A stretch of DNA of 64,000 bases from HLUCCA09 sp039822045 (GTDB lineage: Bacteria > Pseudomonadota > Alphaproteobacteria > Rhodobacterales > Rhodobacteraceae): the NCBI GenBank assembly GCA_039822045.1, contig JBCBMY010000001.1, positions 434,001-498,000 of the forward strand, read 5' to 3'. Made by a program: the position numbers and the translations under genes. The notes under the pieces are model-generated. The model was not told where the DNA came from, searched no databases, and saw only the letters and a program-made list of their open reading frames with translations. Each line of letters begins with the position of its first letter. Positions within the stretch are counted from its first letter, which is position 1. Positions 33,436-43,098 of the stretch are shown here, in pieces.

Positions 33436-34197
33436 ATGGCACGACGCAAGAAGGTCTACGAGGGCAAGGCAAAGGTCCTGTATGAAGGGCCTGAGCCCGG
33501 CACCCTTGTGCAGTACTTCAAGGATGACGCAACAGCCTTCAACGCCGAAAAGCACGACGTGATCGAGGGCAAGGGCGTCCTGAACAATCGCCTCAGTGAG
33601 TTCTTCATGTCGGGGCTCAATTCCATCGGCGTGCCCACCCATTTCCTCAAGCGGATCAACATGCGCGAGCAGTTGATCCGGTCGGTCGAGATCATCCCGC
33701 TTGAAATCGTGGTACGCAACGTCGCCGCCGGATCGTTGTCCGAGCGGTTGGGGATCGAGGAAGGCATCGCGCTGCCCCGTCCGATCGTCGAGTACTACTA
33801 CAAGGATGACGGTCTCGGCGATCCGTTGGTCACCGAGGAGCATATCGCAGCCTTCGGTTGGGCCTCTCAGCAGGATATGGACGACATCGTTGCGCTGGCC
33901 CTGCGGGTGAACGACTTTCTGTCGGGCGTTCTTCTGGGCGTCGGGATCCGGCTTGTGGACTTCAAGATCGAGGTCGGTCGGATCTGGGAAGGCGACTATA
34001 TGCGCCTGATCGTGGCCGACGAGATCTCGCCCGACAGCTGCCGGATGTGGGACATTAAAACGGGTCAGAAGTTCGACAAAGACGTCTTCCGCCGGGATCT
34101 GGGAGACCTTGCGGATGCCTACACCGAGGTCGCGCGCCGCCTTGGAATTCTGCCGCAGAACCATGCGCCGATGGGCAAGCCGACCTTGATCAATTGA
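33436..34197 (+). CDS. purC: Phosphoribosylaminoimidazole-succinocarboxamide synthase
   Basis: A 253-residue SAICAR synthetase, which joins CAIR and aspartate in purine synthesis. It has KKVYEGKAKVLYEG, DDATAFNAEKHD, VRNVAAGSLSERLG and VLLVDFKIE-type text (IRLVDFKIEVGRIWEGD), and LIVADEISPDSCRMWD. The ATG at 33436 has TGGAG 6 nt upstream and matches the family start; the longer frame back to 33115 is rejected. It heads a purC-purS-purQ group. Confidence 0.97.
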   Translation: MARRKKVYEGKAKVLYEGPEPGTLVQYFKDDATAFNAEKHDVIEGKGVLNNRLSEFFMSGLNSIGVPTHFLKRINMREQLIRSVEIIPLEIVVRNVAAGSLSERLGIEEGIALPRPIVEYYYKDDGLGDPLVTEEHIAAFGWASQQDMDDIVALALRVNDFLSGVLLGVGIRLVDFKIEVGRIWEGDYMRLIVADEISPDSCRMWDIKTGQKFDKDVFRRDLGDLADAYTEVARRLGILPQNHAPMGKPTLIN

Positions 34198-34330
34198 TCC
34201 GCAGAGATCGCAGAACAGGCGGCGGCTGATCCAGGCCAATGGACGGGTTTCGCCCGGCGCACGCTATCCTCTGGCGGATCCACACGCGCTTGGGCTAGGA
34301 CATACAGACCGAAATCTGCGGGGGGCGGTG

Positions 34331-34570
34331 ATGAAGGCCACGGTGACTGTAATGCTCAAGGATGGGGTCCTCGATCCCCAGGGCGAAGCTGTCCGCGCCG
34401 CCCTCGGAACGCTTGGCTTTGGCGGCGTGGACGCCGTGCGGCAGGGCAAAGTGATCGAGCTCGACCTTGCCGCCACCGACCGCGGTGAGGCAGAGGCAGA
34501 GGTGCGCCGCATGTGCGACACGCTGCTCGCCAACCCGGTTATCGAAAGCTACCGGATCGAACTCGCGTGA
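34331..34570 (+). CDS. purS: Phosphoribosylformylglycinamidine synthase subunit PurS
   Basis: A 79-residue small subunit of FGAM synthetase: MKATVTVMLKDGVLDPQGEA, a LGFGGV turn and the C-terminal pattern LLANPVIESYRIEL are classical PurS. A GGGGGGC upstream sequence serves the ATG at 34331. It bridges PurL and PurQ in the complex. It follows purC by 134 nt and precedes purQ by 115 nt. purL is not in this window. Confidence 0.95.
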   Translation: MKATVTVMLKDGVLDPQGEAVRAALGTLGFGGVDAVRQGKVIELDLAATDRGEAEAEVRRMCDTLLANPVIESYRIELA

Positions 34571-34684
34571 TGACAGGCGCAAGTTCGGGCGCAGGATCGG
34601 ACGCTGTTCGGGCAAAGCGGGACTAGTTCGGTGGCCGTGTCGTCTTCGCCCGTGTCCACCACCGCCGCTTGAGGAGGCCCTGCC

Positions 34685-35356
34685 ATGCATGCAGCCGTGA
34701 TCACCTTCCCCGGGTCGAACTGTGATCGCGACCTGGCCGTCGCCTTCGAGCGCGCCGGCTTCGCCGTCTCGCGCGTGTGGCACAAAGAAACCGGGCTGCC
34801 CAATGGGGTCGACGTCGTGGGCCTTCCCGGCGGCTTTTCGTTTGGCGACTACCTCCGCTGCGGGGCGATCGCGGCCCAATCGCCGATCTGCGGTGCGGTC
34901 CGAGCCCATGCCAAGCGCGGCGGCTTTGTGATCGGCATCTGCAATGGCTTTCAGGTCCTCTGCGAAACAGGGCTCCTGCCCGGGGCCCTGATGCGCAACG
35001 CGGGGCTGCGGTTCGTCTGCCGGAGCCAGCCCCTGAGCGTCACCACGACCGAAAGCGCATTCCTCGCGGGCTACCAAGAGGGGCAGGCGTTGGACCTGCC
35101 GATCGCCCACCACGATGGCAACTATCAGGCCGACGCCGACACGCTCCGGCTGCTCGCCTCCGAGGGGCGCATCGCGTTTCGCTACCGGACCAGCAATCCG
35201 AATGGATCGGCTGCCGATATCGCAGGGGTTGTGTCCGAGAACGGCCGCATCCTGGGGATGATGCCCCACCCGGAACGAGCGGTGGATCCGGCCACGGGCG
35301 GATCCGACGGCGCCGCCCTGTTTCGGGGTCTGATCGGCACAGGAGCGCCGGTCTGA
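34685..35356 (+). CDS. purQ: Phosphoribosylformylglycinamidine synthase subunit PurQ (glutaminase)
   Basis: A 223-residue class I glutamine amidotransferase supplying ammonia to PurL. It starts AAVITFPGSNCDRDLA and has the nucleophile elbow GICNGFQVL with the catalytic Cys near 87, and HHDG and MPHPERAVDP, giving the His-Glu pair. A GGAGG sequence 8 nt upstream of the ATG at 34685 supports the start. Follows purS. Confidence 0.97.
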   Translation: MHAAVITFPGSNCDRDLAVAFERAGFAVSRVWHKETGLPNGVDVVGLPGGFSFGDYLRCGAIAAQSPICGAVRAHAKRGGFVIGICNGFQVLCETGLLPGALMRNAGLRFVCRSQPLSVTTTESAFLAGYQEGQALDLPIAHHDGNYQADADTLRLLASEGRIAFRYRTSNPNGSAADIAGVVSENGRILGMMPHPERAVDPATGGSDGAALFRGLIGTGAPV

Positions 35357-35423
35357 CGTTTCACGGTGCTATTCACGGGCGGTGCGCCTTCCATCGGGGC
35401 ACGCACCCGCGTACCCTGACGTC

Positions 35424-37205
35424 ATGGCAAGAGACGATGTAATCGAGATGGCCAGCGGTGACGCACCGCAAGATTGGGGGCGGCCGTGGGTGCTGCGGCT
35501 CGTCGCATTGGTCATCCTGCTGGTCGCAGGGCTGACGCTCTACTTCACCAATGCGCTCCTTCATGCCCGCTTCACCGAAACCACGCGCAACGAGATCGAA
35601 CTCCGGCTCGCGCTCTACACCGGCAACGTGGTGTCGGAGTTGCAGCGGAGCGCCATTGTACCGCTCCTGCTCGCACAGGAGCCTGCCCTCCTCGACGCGT
35701 TGCAGAACGCTGACTTTAGCCAGAGTTCCCAGCGCCTTATCGCGCTCGATGAGGAAATCCAGACCGGCGGTATCCTGCTTCTGAACGACGCGGGCCGCGT
35801 CGTGGCGTCGACGGATCGCAACCTGATCGGCGGGTCGCACCGGTCCGAGCCCTATTTCGTCGACGCGCTCCGCTCGCCAGAGACCGTGTTCTCCGTCGTC
35901 ACGGGCGAGACCCAAGCCCGCCAGTTCACGTATTCCCGCAAGATCGAGGCCAATCGCGAGGTCGTCGGCGTGATCGTCGTTTCGGTAGACCTCGGAAAAT
36001 TCGAGCAAAGTTGGCGTGGTTTTGCAGATGCGGTGGCCGTCACCGACAGTCAGGGCATGATCATTCTGTCGACCGAGCCACGCTGGCGCGGGACTACGCT
36101 CGAAGAGGCGCTTGCGATCCAAGATGCACCATCGGCCATCGAGCGCGCCGTTCAGGTGACCGCCGACTGGTCGTTCCTGCCGCCAGACGCGTTCCTGCGG
36201 GGCGAAGCGGTCATGCGCTCGGACCGGCGCGTGCAGTTTCAAGGGTGGAGGATCTACGCCTACACGACCTACTCCTCCGTTCGAGAGAAGGTGAACACGT
36301 TCCTCGCTCTCGAGATCATGGGATTCGCACTCCTGCTGGCATGCACCTTCTATTTTCGCTCCCGTCGCGCGCTGTTCCGGTCTCGTCTGTTCCAGCGGGA
36401 GTCGGCAGAGCTTCGCCAGTTGAACATCCGCCTGCAGCGAGAAATCGCCGAACGTCAGAAGGCGGAAAAGCACCTTGAAGTAGCGGAGCAAACGCTGGCC
36501 CAAAGCTCGAAACTCGCGGCGATGGGCGAGATGTCGGCGGCCGTCAGCCACGAGCTCAATCAGCCTCTCGCCGCCATGCGCACATACCTCGCCGGCGCGC
36601 GCCTTTTGCTGCAACGGCGGCGGCCCGACGAGGCGCTGTCGGCATTCGCGCGCATCGATGATCTGATCGAACGGATGAGTGCGATCACCCGCCAGCTCAA
36701 GAGCTACGCCCGTAAGGGCGAGACGGCCTTCGCCGCTGTTGATTTGCGGGAGTGCGTGTCAACCGCGCTGACGATGATGGAGCCTCAGCTCCGGCGCCGC
36801 CACGTCTCGATCACCCGCACGCTGCCGGCCCATCCGGTGACGGTGCGCGCCGACCGGCTGCGGCTCGAACAGGTCCTGATCAATCTGTTCCGGAATGCGC
36901 TCGATGCCACAAAGACCAGCAACGACCCTCGGATCGACCTGATCCTGTCGGTGGGCGAGACAGCCACCCTCACCGTGCGCGACAATGGCCACGGCATTGC
37001 AGACCTCGACGCCTTGTTCGAACCATTCTACACCACCAAGTCTCCTGGCGACGGTGTTGGGCTCGGCCTTGCCATTTCGTCGAGCATCGTCAACGACCAT
37101 GGCGGTCGACTGACTGCACGCAATGCCCGCGCAGGTGGCGCGGTTTTTGAGATGCGGCTGCCGGTCGTTGCGACACGCGGCGCACATGTGAGCGCCGCCG
37201 AGTAA
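35424..37205 (+). CDS. dctB: C4-dicarboxylate transport sensor histidine kinase DctB
   Basis: A 593-residue membrane sensor. A transmembrane helix at about residues 22-45 and another near 295-315 (FLALEIMGFALLLACTFYF) enclose a periplasmic sensory PAS-like domain. A coiled coil follows (RLQREIAERQKAEKHLEVAE), then the phospho-acceptor block SHELNQPLAAMRT and ATPase motifs NLFRNALDAT, DNGHGI and GVGLGLAIS. This is the DctB type that senses C4-dicarboxylates. The ATG at 35424 is selected over the upstream ATG at 35382. The partner regulator follows after 13 nt. Confidence 0.88.
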   Translation: MARDDVIEMASGDAPQDWGRPWVLRLVALVILLVAGLTLYFTNALLHARFTETTRNEIELRLALYTGNVVSELQRSAIVPLLLAQEPALLDALQNADFSQSSQRLIALDEEIQTGGILLLNDAGRVVASTDRNLIGGSHRSEPYFVDALRSPETVFSVVTGETQARQFTYSRKIEANREVVGVIVVSVDLGKFEQSWRGFADAVAVTDSQGMIILSTEPRWRGTTLEEALAIQDAPSAIERAVQVTADWSFLPPDAFLRGEAVMRSDRRVQFQGWRIYAYTTYSSVREKVNTFLALEIMGFALLLACTFYFRSRRALFRSRLFQRESAELRQLNIRLQREIAERQKAEKHLEVAEQTLAQSSKLAAMGEMSAAVSHELNQPLAAMRTYLAGARLLLQRRRPDEALSAFARIDDLIERMSAITRQLKSYARKGETAFAAVDLRECVSTALTMMEPQLRRRHVSITRTLPAHPVTVRADRLRLEQVLINLFRNALDATKTSNDPRIDLILSVGETATLTVRDNGHGIADLDALFEPFYTTKSPGDGVGLGLAISSSIVNDHGGRLTARNARAGGAVFEMRLPVVATRGAHVSAAE

Positions 37206-37218
37206 GGTGGAGGGTGGC

Positions 37219-38553
37219 ATGGCAAAAGCCATGAAAATCGCGATAGTCGATGACGAACAGGATATGCGTCAGTCGATCAGCCAGTGGCTTGCTCTGTCGG
37301 GCTACGACACAGAGACCTATGCAACCGCCGAGGACGCGCTAAAGGGCATCGGGTCGGACTTTCCCGGCGTCGTGGTCTCCGATATCCGGATGCCCGGCAT
37401 GGATGGCATGGCGTTTCTGAAGCGTCTGATGAGCCAGGACAGCGCGCTGCCGGTCATCATGATCACGGGCCATGGCGACGTTCCAATGGCGGTCGAGGCG
37501 ATGCGCGTCGGCGCCTTCGACTTCCTCGAGAAGCCGTTCAAGCCCGAACGCATGACCGAGCTTGCCAAGCGCGCCACGCAGCGACGCAAGCTGGTTCTCG
37601 ATTCCCGGGCGCTGCGCCGGGAATTGTCGGATGGCGGCCAGATCATGCAGAAGTTCATCGGCGCCAGCCCCGCCATGGAACGGCTGCGCGAGGATATTCT
37701 CGATCTCGGCCAGGCCGACGGGCACGTTCTGATCGACGGCGAAACAGGCACTGGTAAGACCCTTGCCGCCCACGCGCTGCACGCAGCCGGCGCCCGCTCC
37801 ACCAAGCCGTTCGTCGCCGTGGCATGTGCCGCGCATTCCGAAGAGGATCTCGCCCGCCGGCTGTTTGAGGGCGATCCCGACGAGGGGCTCCTGCCGGCCG
37901 TCGAGCAGGCGCGCGGCGGCACGCTGTGTCTTGAGGATATCGAGGCCCTGTCGCCGCAGCTACAGGCCCGACTGGTCACCTTCATCAACGATCAGGGCAC
38001 TCCGGCCGAGACCCGGATCGTGGGCGTGTCGAACCTTCAGGAGCAGGGCAAAACCTCCGAGGACGCTCTGCGCCCCGATCTCTTCTACCGGCTTGCGGCC
38101 ATGCGGATCACCTTGCCGCCCCTCCGAGCGCGCGGCGAAGACATCCTTCAGCTCTTCACCCGGCTCAGCCAGCAATTCGCCGAAGAGTATGGCTGCGATG
38201 CACCCGATGTCACCGCACAGGAGGCCGCGCAGCTTCTGCAGGCGCCATGGCCCGGAAACGTGCGCCAGCTGATCAACGTCGCGGAACGCGCCGTTCTGCA
38301 GAACCGCCGCGGCTCGGGCACCATTGCGTCGCTGCTGATGGCCGAGAGCGACGCCGCCGAGCCGGTGATGACCACTGAGGGCAAGCCGCTCAAAGAATAT
38401 GTCGAGGCGTTCGAACGGATGCTCATCGACAACACGATGCGCCGCCACCGCGGCTCGATCGTCGCCGTGATGGACGAGTTGTGCCTGCCGCGACGCACGC
38501 TGAACGAGAAAATGGCGAAGTACGGCCTGCAGCGGTCTGACTATCTCGGCTAG
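37219..38553 (+). CDS. dctD: DctD-type response regulator with a degenerate sigma-54 AAA+ domain
   Basis: A 444-residue NtrC-family regulator. The receiver has DDEQD and phospho-Asp55 (VVVSDIRMPGMDG). The AAA+ domain keeps Walker A (GETGTGKT, residues 174-181) but the ELFGHEKGAFTGA stretch is replaced by LFEGDPDEGLLPA, so the GAFTGA loop that touches sigma-54 is missing, and the Walker B end reads CLEDIE instead of the usual FLDEIG. A Fis-type helix-turn-helix closes the protein (LPRRTLNEKMAKYGL). The ATG at 37219 follows GGAGGG. It may act at sigma-70 promoters, as known for Rhodobacter capsulatus NtrC, or be altered otherwise; that is inference. Confidence 0.88.
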   Translation: MAKAMKIAIVDDEQDMRQSISQWLALSGYDTETYATAEDALKGIGSDFPGVVVSDIRMPGMDGMAFLKRLMSQDSALPVIMITGHGDVPMAVEAMRVGAFDFLEKPFKPERMTELAKRATQRRKLVLDSRALRRELSDGGQIMQKFIGASPAMERLREDILDLGQADGHVLIDGETGTGKTLAAHALHAAGARSTKPFVAVACAAHSEEDLARRLFEGDPDEGLLPAVEQARGGTLCLEDIEALSPQLQARLVTFINDQGTPAETRIVGVSNLQEQGKTSEDALRPDLFYRLAAMRITLPPLRARGEDILQLFTRLSQQFAEEYGCDAPDVTAQEAAQLLQAPWPGNVRQLINVAERAVLQNRRGSGTIASLLMAESDAAEPVMTTEGKPLKEYVEAFERMLIDNTMRRHRGSIVAVMDELCLPRRTLNEKMAKYGLQRSDYLG

Positions 38554-38558
38554 CGCCC

Positions 38559-39362
38559 ATGCGCATCGTCAGTCTGAATGCCTGGGGCGGCAAGCTCTGG
38601 GAGGCGCTTTCCCATTGGCTTCCGGGAGGCGCGGACATCCTGCTGCTGCAGGAGGTGACCCGCGCCCCGGAGCCCTCGCCAGACTGGCTCGAATATGTCG
38701 ATGCCGAGCGCCGGCTTGACCAGCGGGCGGATCTCTTCGGCGATATCGCGGCCCGACTACCGGGGTGGCAGGCGGTGTTTGCCGCCGCCGCACGGGGCGA
38801 GATGACCGACGGGGCAGGGCGCACGTTCCCCTCCGAACACGGGATCGCCGCTTTCTTCGCGCCGCACCTGGCCGTGACCGAACAGGCCACTGGTTTTGTC
38901 CATGGACGCTACCGCGCCGGCGGATGGGGGCCTGAACCTGTTCCCCGCACCATGCAGTGTTTTCGCGTCGTGGCTCCCGGCGGCCCCGCTCGCACGGTGG
39001 CGCACTTCCATGGCCTCCGCGACCCGGCCGGCAAGGGCGACACCCCGGCGCGCGCGGCGCAGGCCGATCGCGCAGCCGCATACCTGCGGAGCTTCGCAGA
39101 GCCCGATGAGGGGATCGTTCTTGCGGGCGACTTCAACATCTTGCCCGACAGCACGTCGTTCGCGATCTGGGCGCAACTAGGACTGCGCGATCTCGTCATC
39201 GGCAGCGGCATCTCCGACACGCGAACCTCGCATTATCCCAAGTCGCAGCGGCACGCCAACTACATGCTGGTGAATCCGTTCGTGACCGTGGCCGCGTTCG
39301 ACGCGCCGTCTATGCCCGAGATTTCCGATCACCGCCCCCTCGTTCTGGACTTGGAGGACTAG
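38559..39362 (+). CDS. Endonuclease/exonuclease/phosphatase family protein
   Basis: A 267-residue member of the EEP fold. The N-terminus RIVSLNAWGG and LLLQEV supply the Asn and Glu metal ligands, and ILAGDFNIL-type text (EGIVLAGDFNILPDS) and ISDHRPLVLD near the end give the Asp/Asn and His catalytic residues. The substrate (DNA, lipid or phosphoester) is not determined. It starts 6 nt after dctD, so it may be co-transcribed. Confidence 0.88.
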   Translation: MRIVSLNAWGGKLWEALSHWLPGGADILLLQEVTRAPEPSPDWLEYVDAERRLDQRADLFGDIAARLPGWQAVFAAAARGEMTDGAGRTFPSEHGIAAFFAPHLAVTEQATGFVHGRYRAGGWGPEPVPRTMQCFRVVAPGGPARTVAHFHGLRDPAGKGDTPARAAQADRAAAYLRSFAEPDEGIVLAGDFNILPDSTSFAIWAQLGLRDLVIGSGISDTRTSHYPKSQRHANYMLVNPFVTVAAFDAPSMPEISDHRPLVLDLED

Positions 39363-39875
39363 CTGCTGCTGCCCCTCAAGGTTGCTGATATCGCCCGGGC
39401 GTCGGCCCACAGCCCGCCCTGTGCGCCGCCATGCCGACATGCAAGCCAAGATTGAACCGCTTTCGGGATTGTGTTCTGCCCCTGTTCCCCGCTAGTGTCC
39501 GCGAAGTGTGTCCAAGGCCTGTGGAAAGTGTCTGAATCTCTGGCACAGGCTGGCACCTGTTGGATTTCTCCGCTCCCGGCACTTTGGCCATCAGGCCGTG
39601 GGGGAGTGGCGTCATCGGTCCCATTTCGGGGCCCTGTCGCTCGGCATGTCGATGCTTGGGCCAAACGAAACCGAGGATGCGCTCCGGCCCCGCCGCGCGC
39701 ATCGGAGAAGAACCGCGATGAGCCGCGCTCAAGGTCACGATACGGCAGGACGCAGCGCCAGTGGGCCGCTTGCCTCCGCCGAGAGCACCGCCGCCGCCAT
39801 CGCCCCAACCGATAGCTCAGCACGACGTCCGGTCCCTCTAGGGAGGCGCGCCGCGTTGGGCCGTGAAAGATCTAC
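39363..39875 (+). promoter_or_regulatory. Long non-coding leader region upstream of rne
   Basis: About 510 bp without a credible gene. It should hold the rne promoter and an extended 5' leader; a long leader is expected because RNase E commonly autoregulates through its own 5' UTR. I cannot assign the promoter. A GTTC-N7-GTTC match (39473-39487) is present but far from the start and near chance level. The ATG of rne has only a weak GAAAGA upstream. Confidence 0.45.
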
Positions 39876-42800
39876 ATGGCAAAGAAGATGCTTATTGACG
39901 CCACCCACGCGGAAGAGACCCGCGTCGTGGTGGTGGACGGCAACCGGGTGGACGAGTTCGACTTCGAAACCGTCAACAAACGCCAACTCGCCGGAAACAT
40001 TTACCTCGCAAAGGTCACGCGCGTAGAGCCGTCGCTTCAGGCGGCGTTCGTCGACTATGGCGGCAATCGCCACGGCTTTCTCGCATTCACCGAGATCCAT
40101 CCCGATTACTATCAGATCCCGGTCGCCGACCGCGAGGCACTGATCGCTGAAGAGCGCGAGATCGCGCGCGCTCAGGCCGATGAAGACGACGCGCCCAAGA
40201 AGTCGTCGCGCCGTCGCCGGTCGAGCTCCAAGGCGCAGGCGGCGAAGGAAACCGACGCCGTCGAAACGCGGGACGTGCCCAGCACCGAAATCGTGGACGG
40301 TGCCGCCGAGGGCGCATCCGGCATGGAGGTGGTCGACCCGCTTCCCGATGATGCCGAGGTTGACCTCGCCGACGGCCCGCTTCCTGCTCCGGGCGAGGCC
40401 GGCTTTGACGCGGTCGAGCCGGAGGCTCCGACCGCCCCGGAAGCTAGCGACGCCGAGCCTGCCGCCGGCGAGGCGGAGGCGCAATCAACGGAAGAGCCCG
40501 AGGCTCTCGCAGACACGGCCGACGCCTCTATGCCGACCGACCCTCCAGCTGCCGAGACGGCGGAGGCTGAGGCTGCGGAAAGCCCCGACCAGGCCGAGCC
40601 CGACAGCGCCGACGCCACCACTGAGGCCACGCCCGAAGCTGCAGGCACTGAAAACGGCGAGCCCAAGACAGAGACGTCAGAGGGCGAGGGCGCCGCGGCG
40701 TCCGATCCGTCCGGCGCTGACGAAGGGTCCAGCGCCGAAGAAGAGTCGGGCGAAGAGCCCTACGCCGCGGTGGACCACGCCACAGAGATCGACAGCGAGA
40801 TCGAGAGCGTGGCCGACGAAGACGTCCACGAAGAGATCCGCGCTCCGCGCAAGCCCCGCTCGCGGCGCTACAAGATCCAGGAAGTGATCAAGGTCCGCCA
40901 GATCATGCTGGTCCAGGTCGTCAAGGAAGAGCGCGGCAACAAGGGCGCAGCACTCACGACCTATCTCAGCCTCGCCGGCCGCTACTGCGTGCTGATGCCC
41001 AACACCGCCCGCGGCGGCGGCATCTCGCGCAAGATCACCAACGCAACGGATCGCAAGAAACTCAAAGAGATCGCCGGCGAAATTGAAGTGCCCGAGGGCG
41101 CGGGCCTCATCATCCGCACCGCCGGCGCCAAACGCACCAAGACCGAGATCAAGCGCGACTACGAATACCTCAAGCGGCTTTGGGAGCAGATCCGCGACCT
41201 GACGCTCAAGTCCATCGCACCCGCGCCGATCTATGAGGAAGGCAACCTCATCAAGCGCTCGATCCGCGACCTCTATAGCCGCGAGATCGATGAGGTCTGG
41301 GTCGAGGGCGACGAGGGCTACCGCGTGGCCAAGGACTTCATGAAGATGATCATGCCGTCCCACGCCAAGAACGTGAAGCACTACGCCGAGCCGATGCCGC
41401 TCTTCGCGCGCTACCAGGCGGAAAGCTACCTTGCATCGATGTTCAACCCGACGGTGCAGCTCAAGTCGGGCGGCTACATCGTGATCGGGGTGACCGAGGC
41501 GCTTGTGGCCATCGACGTGAACTCAGGCCGCGCCACCAAGAAGGGCTCCATCGAGGAGACCGCGCTCGAGACCAACCTGGAGGCGGCCGAAGAGATCGCC
41601 CGGCAACTGCGGCTGCGCGACCTTGCCGGGCTCATCGTGATCGACTTCATCGATATGGAGGAGCGTAAGAACAACGCGGCCGTCGAGAAGCGCTTCAAAG
41701 ACCGGCTGAAGAACGACCGCGCCCGCATCCAGGTCGGTCGGATCTCGGGCTTCGGCCTTTTGGAGATGAGCCGCCAGCGCTTGCGCCCTGGCATGCTGGA
41801 GAGCACGACACAGCCATGCCCCCATTGCCACGGCACTGGCCTGATCCGCTCCGATGACAGCCTCGGACTGCAGATTCTCCGCCAGCTGGAGGAAGAGGGC
41901 GTGCGTGGCCGCTCGAAGGAAGTGCTCGTGGTGTGCCCCGTGGCCATCGCCAATTTCCTGATGAACCAGAAACGCGAGCGCATCGCCCAGATCGAGGCGC
42001 GTTATGGCCTATCCGTCCGGCTTGAGGGCGAGGTCGGCATGGTCTCGCCCGATTTCCGGATCGAGAAGTTCAAGACGGCGTCGCGGGCCGTCCCCGAACC
42101 CGTCGCGCCGGTGATCTCGGTCGACACGTCTGACCTGCCGGATGTCGAAGACGAGATCGAGGTGGAAGAGGTCGAAGCGGAGGCGCAAGAGCGGACCGAG
42201 GCAAGCGAAGACGCTCCGCCAAAGAAAAAGCGCCGACGTCGCCGCCGCCGCCGTAGCTCAGGCACATCGAATGGCGCAGTCGGCGAGGAACAGCCCGTCG
42301 AGGCCCAGGCCGAAGAGGGATCGGACGACACTGGTCCATCCGACGGCGATGATCAGTCCGACGAGGGCCCTTCGGGTGCTGAAGAGGTTCCATCGGTTGC
42401 AGAGGCGGATGGCGAAGCCGAGACGGCCCCCGCCGCATCGGAGGCGTCTGAACCGGAGGAAACCGGTGCGAAGTCCGTCCGCCGTTCGTCCCGCTCGCGG
42501 CGCCGGCGGACGTCCAAGTCAGAGCCCGTCGTTGCGGCCGACGCGGAGGAGGCGACGCCCGGGCCCGAGGCCGCACCCGAGCCGGTCGAGGCAACCGACC
42601 CTCTTGCGCCAGCCGAGCGCGAAGTGCCCGCAGCGGCCGAGAGCGACGCCGCCGTGACCGCTTCCGAGCCGGAACCGGCACAGCCCGCACATGAGGTCAT
42701 TCCCGAACCAGAACCGGAAGTCGCCTCGGACGTCCTGTCAGAGCCTTCCGAGGTGTCGGAGCCCGCGGCTTCAGAGCTCGAGGAGCCGGAACCCGCCCTC

Positions 42801-42989
42801 ATCGAGGCGGCTGAGCCTCCTCCCGCTGCCGAACCTGCATCCGAACCCGCCCCCGAACCTACGCCGGAACCCGCCCCCGAGCCGGAGCGGGCGCCAGAGC
42901 CCGCGATGGCCGAAGCCACCGCGGATGCGCCCGCAACGATCGAAGACGATCGGCCCAAGCGCCGCGGCTGGTGGTCGCTCGGGCGATAA
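39876..42989 (+). CDS. rne: Ribonuclease E/G
   Basis: A 1037-residue endoribonuclease of mRNA decay and rRNA processing. The N-terminal S1 domain (KKMLIDATHAEETRVVVVD, then AFVDYGGNRHGFLAF) is split at about residue 95 by an acidic Glu/Ala/Pro-rich insertion of some 230 residues before it resumes with RRYKIQEVIKVRQ. The catalytic DNase-I-like part has the metal site VAIDVNSG and VIDFIDME; the Zn-link is PCPHCHGTG. The C-terminal ~300 residues are disordered (KKKRRRRRRRRS and long Pro/Glu repeats), the degradosome scaffold region. Insertion in S1 is usual in alphaproteobacteria. Confidence 0.96.
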   Translation: MAKKMLIDATHAEETRVVVVDGNRVDEFDFETVNKRQLAGNIYLAKVTRVEPSLQAAFVDYGGNRHGFLAFTEIHPDYYQIPVADREALIAEEREIARAQADEDDAPKKSSRRRRSSSKAQAAKETDAVETRDVPSTEIVDGAAEGASGMEVVDPLPDDAEVDLADGPLPAPGEAGFDAVEPEAPTAPEASDAEPAAGEAEAQSTEEPEALADTADASMPTDPPAAETAEAEAAESPDQAEPDSADATTEATPEAAGTENGEPKTETSEGEGAAASDPSGADEGSSAEEESGEEPYAAVDHATEIDSEIESVADEDVHEEIRAPRKPRSRRYKIQEVIKVRQIMLVQVVKEERGNKGAALTTYLSLAGRYCVLMPNTARGGGISRKITNATDRKKLKEIAGEIEVPEGAGLIIRTAGAKRTKTEIKRDYEYLKRLWEQIRDLTLKSIAPAPIYEEGNLIKRSIRDLYSREIDEVWVEGDEGYRVAKDFMKMIMPSHAKNVKHYAEPMPLFARYQAESYLASMFNPTVQLKSGGYIVIGVTEALVAIDVNSGRATKKGSIEETALETNLEAAEEIARQLRLRDLAGLIVIDFIDMEERKNNAAVEKRFKDRLKNDRARIQVGRISGFGLLEMSRQRLRPGMLESTTQPCPHCHGTGLIRSDDSLGLQILRQLEEEGVRGRSKEVLVVCPVAIANFLMNQKRERIAQIEARYGLSVRLEGEVGMVSPDFRIEKFKTASRAVPEPVAPVISVDTSDLPDVEDEIEVEEVEAEAQERTEASEDAPPKKKRRRRRRRRSSGTSNGAVGEEQPVEAQAEEGSDDTGPSDGDDQSDEGPSGAEEVPSVAEADGEAETAPAASEASEPEETGAKSVRRSSRSRRRRTSKSEPVVAADAEEATPGPEAAPEPVEATDPLAPAEREVPAAAESDAAVTASEPEPAQPAHEVIPEPEPEVASDVLSEPSEVSEPAASELEEPEPALIEAAEPPPAAEPASEPAPEPTPEPAPEPERAPEPAMAEATADAPATIEDDRPKRRGWWSLGR

Positions 42990-43041
42990 CTCTGCCTCCG
43001 CACACGTGGTCGTAACTCCACGCGTGACAGTCTTGTGACCA

Positions 43042-43065
43042 ACGGGCCCCGTGACCGGGGCCCGT
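43042..43065 (+). terminator. GC-rich hairpin between rne and ccdA
   Basis: ACGGGCCCCG (42 to 51 of this block, 43042-43051) pairs perfectly with CGGGGCCCGT (43056-43065) around a TGAC loop. No T-run follows. It is placed 53 nt after the rne stop and is a likely 3'-end or terminator structure for rne. Confidence 0.6.
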
Positions 43066-43098
43066 CGGTTCGCTACAACCCGGCGAAAGGAGGCGCCC

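Noticed and set aside
39473..39487. A second GTTC-N7-GTTC (LexA-like) match
   Set aside because: It lies about 390 nt upstream of rne, not near a visible promoter, and one or two such matches are expected by chance in a window of this size.
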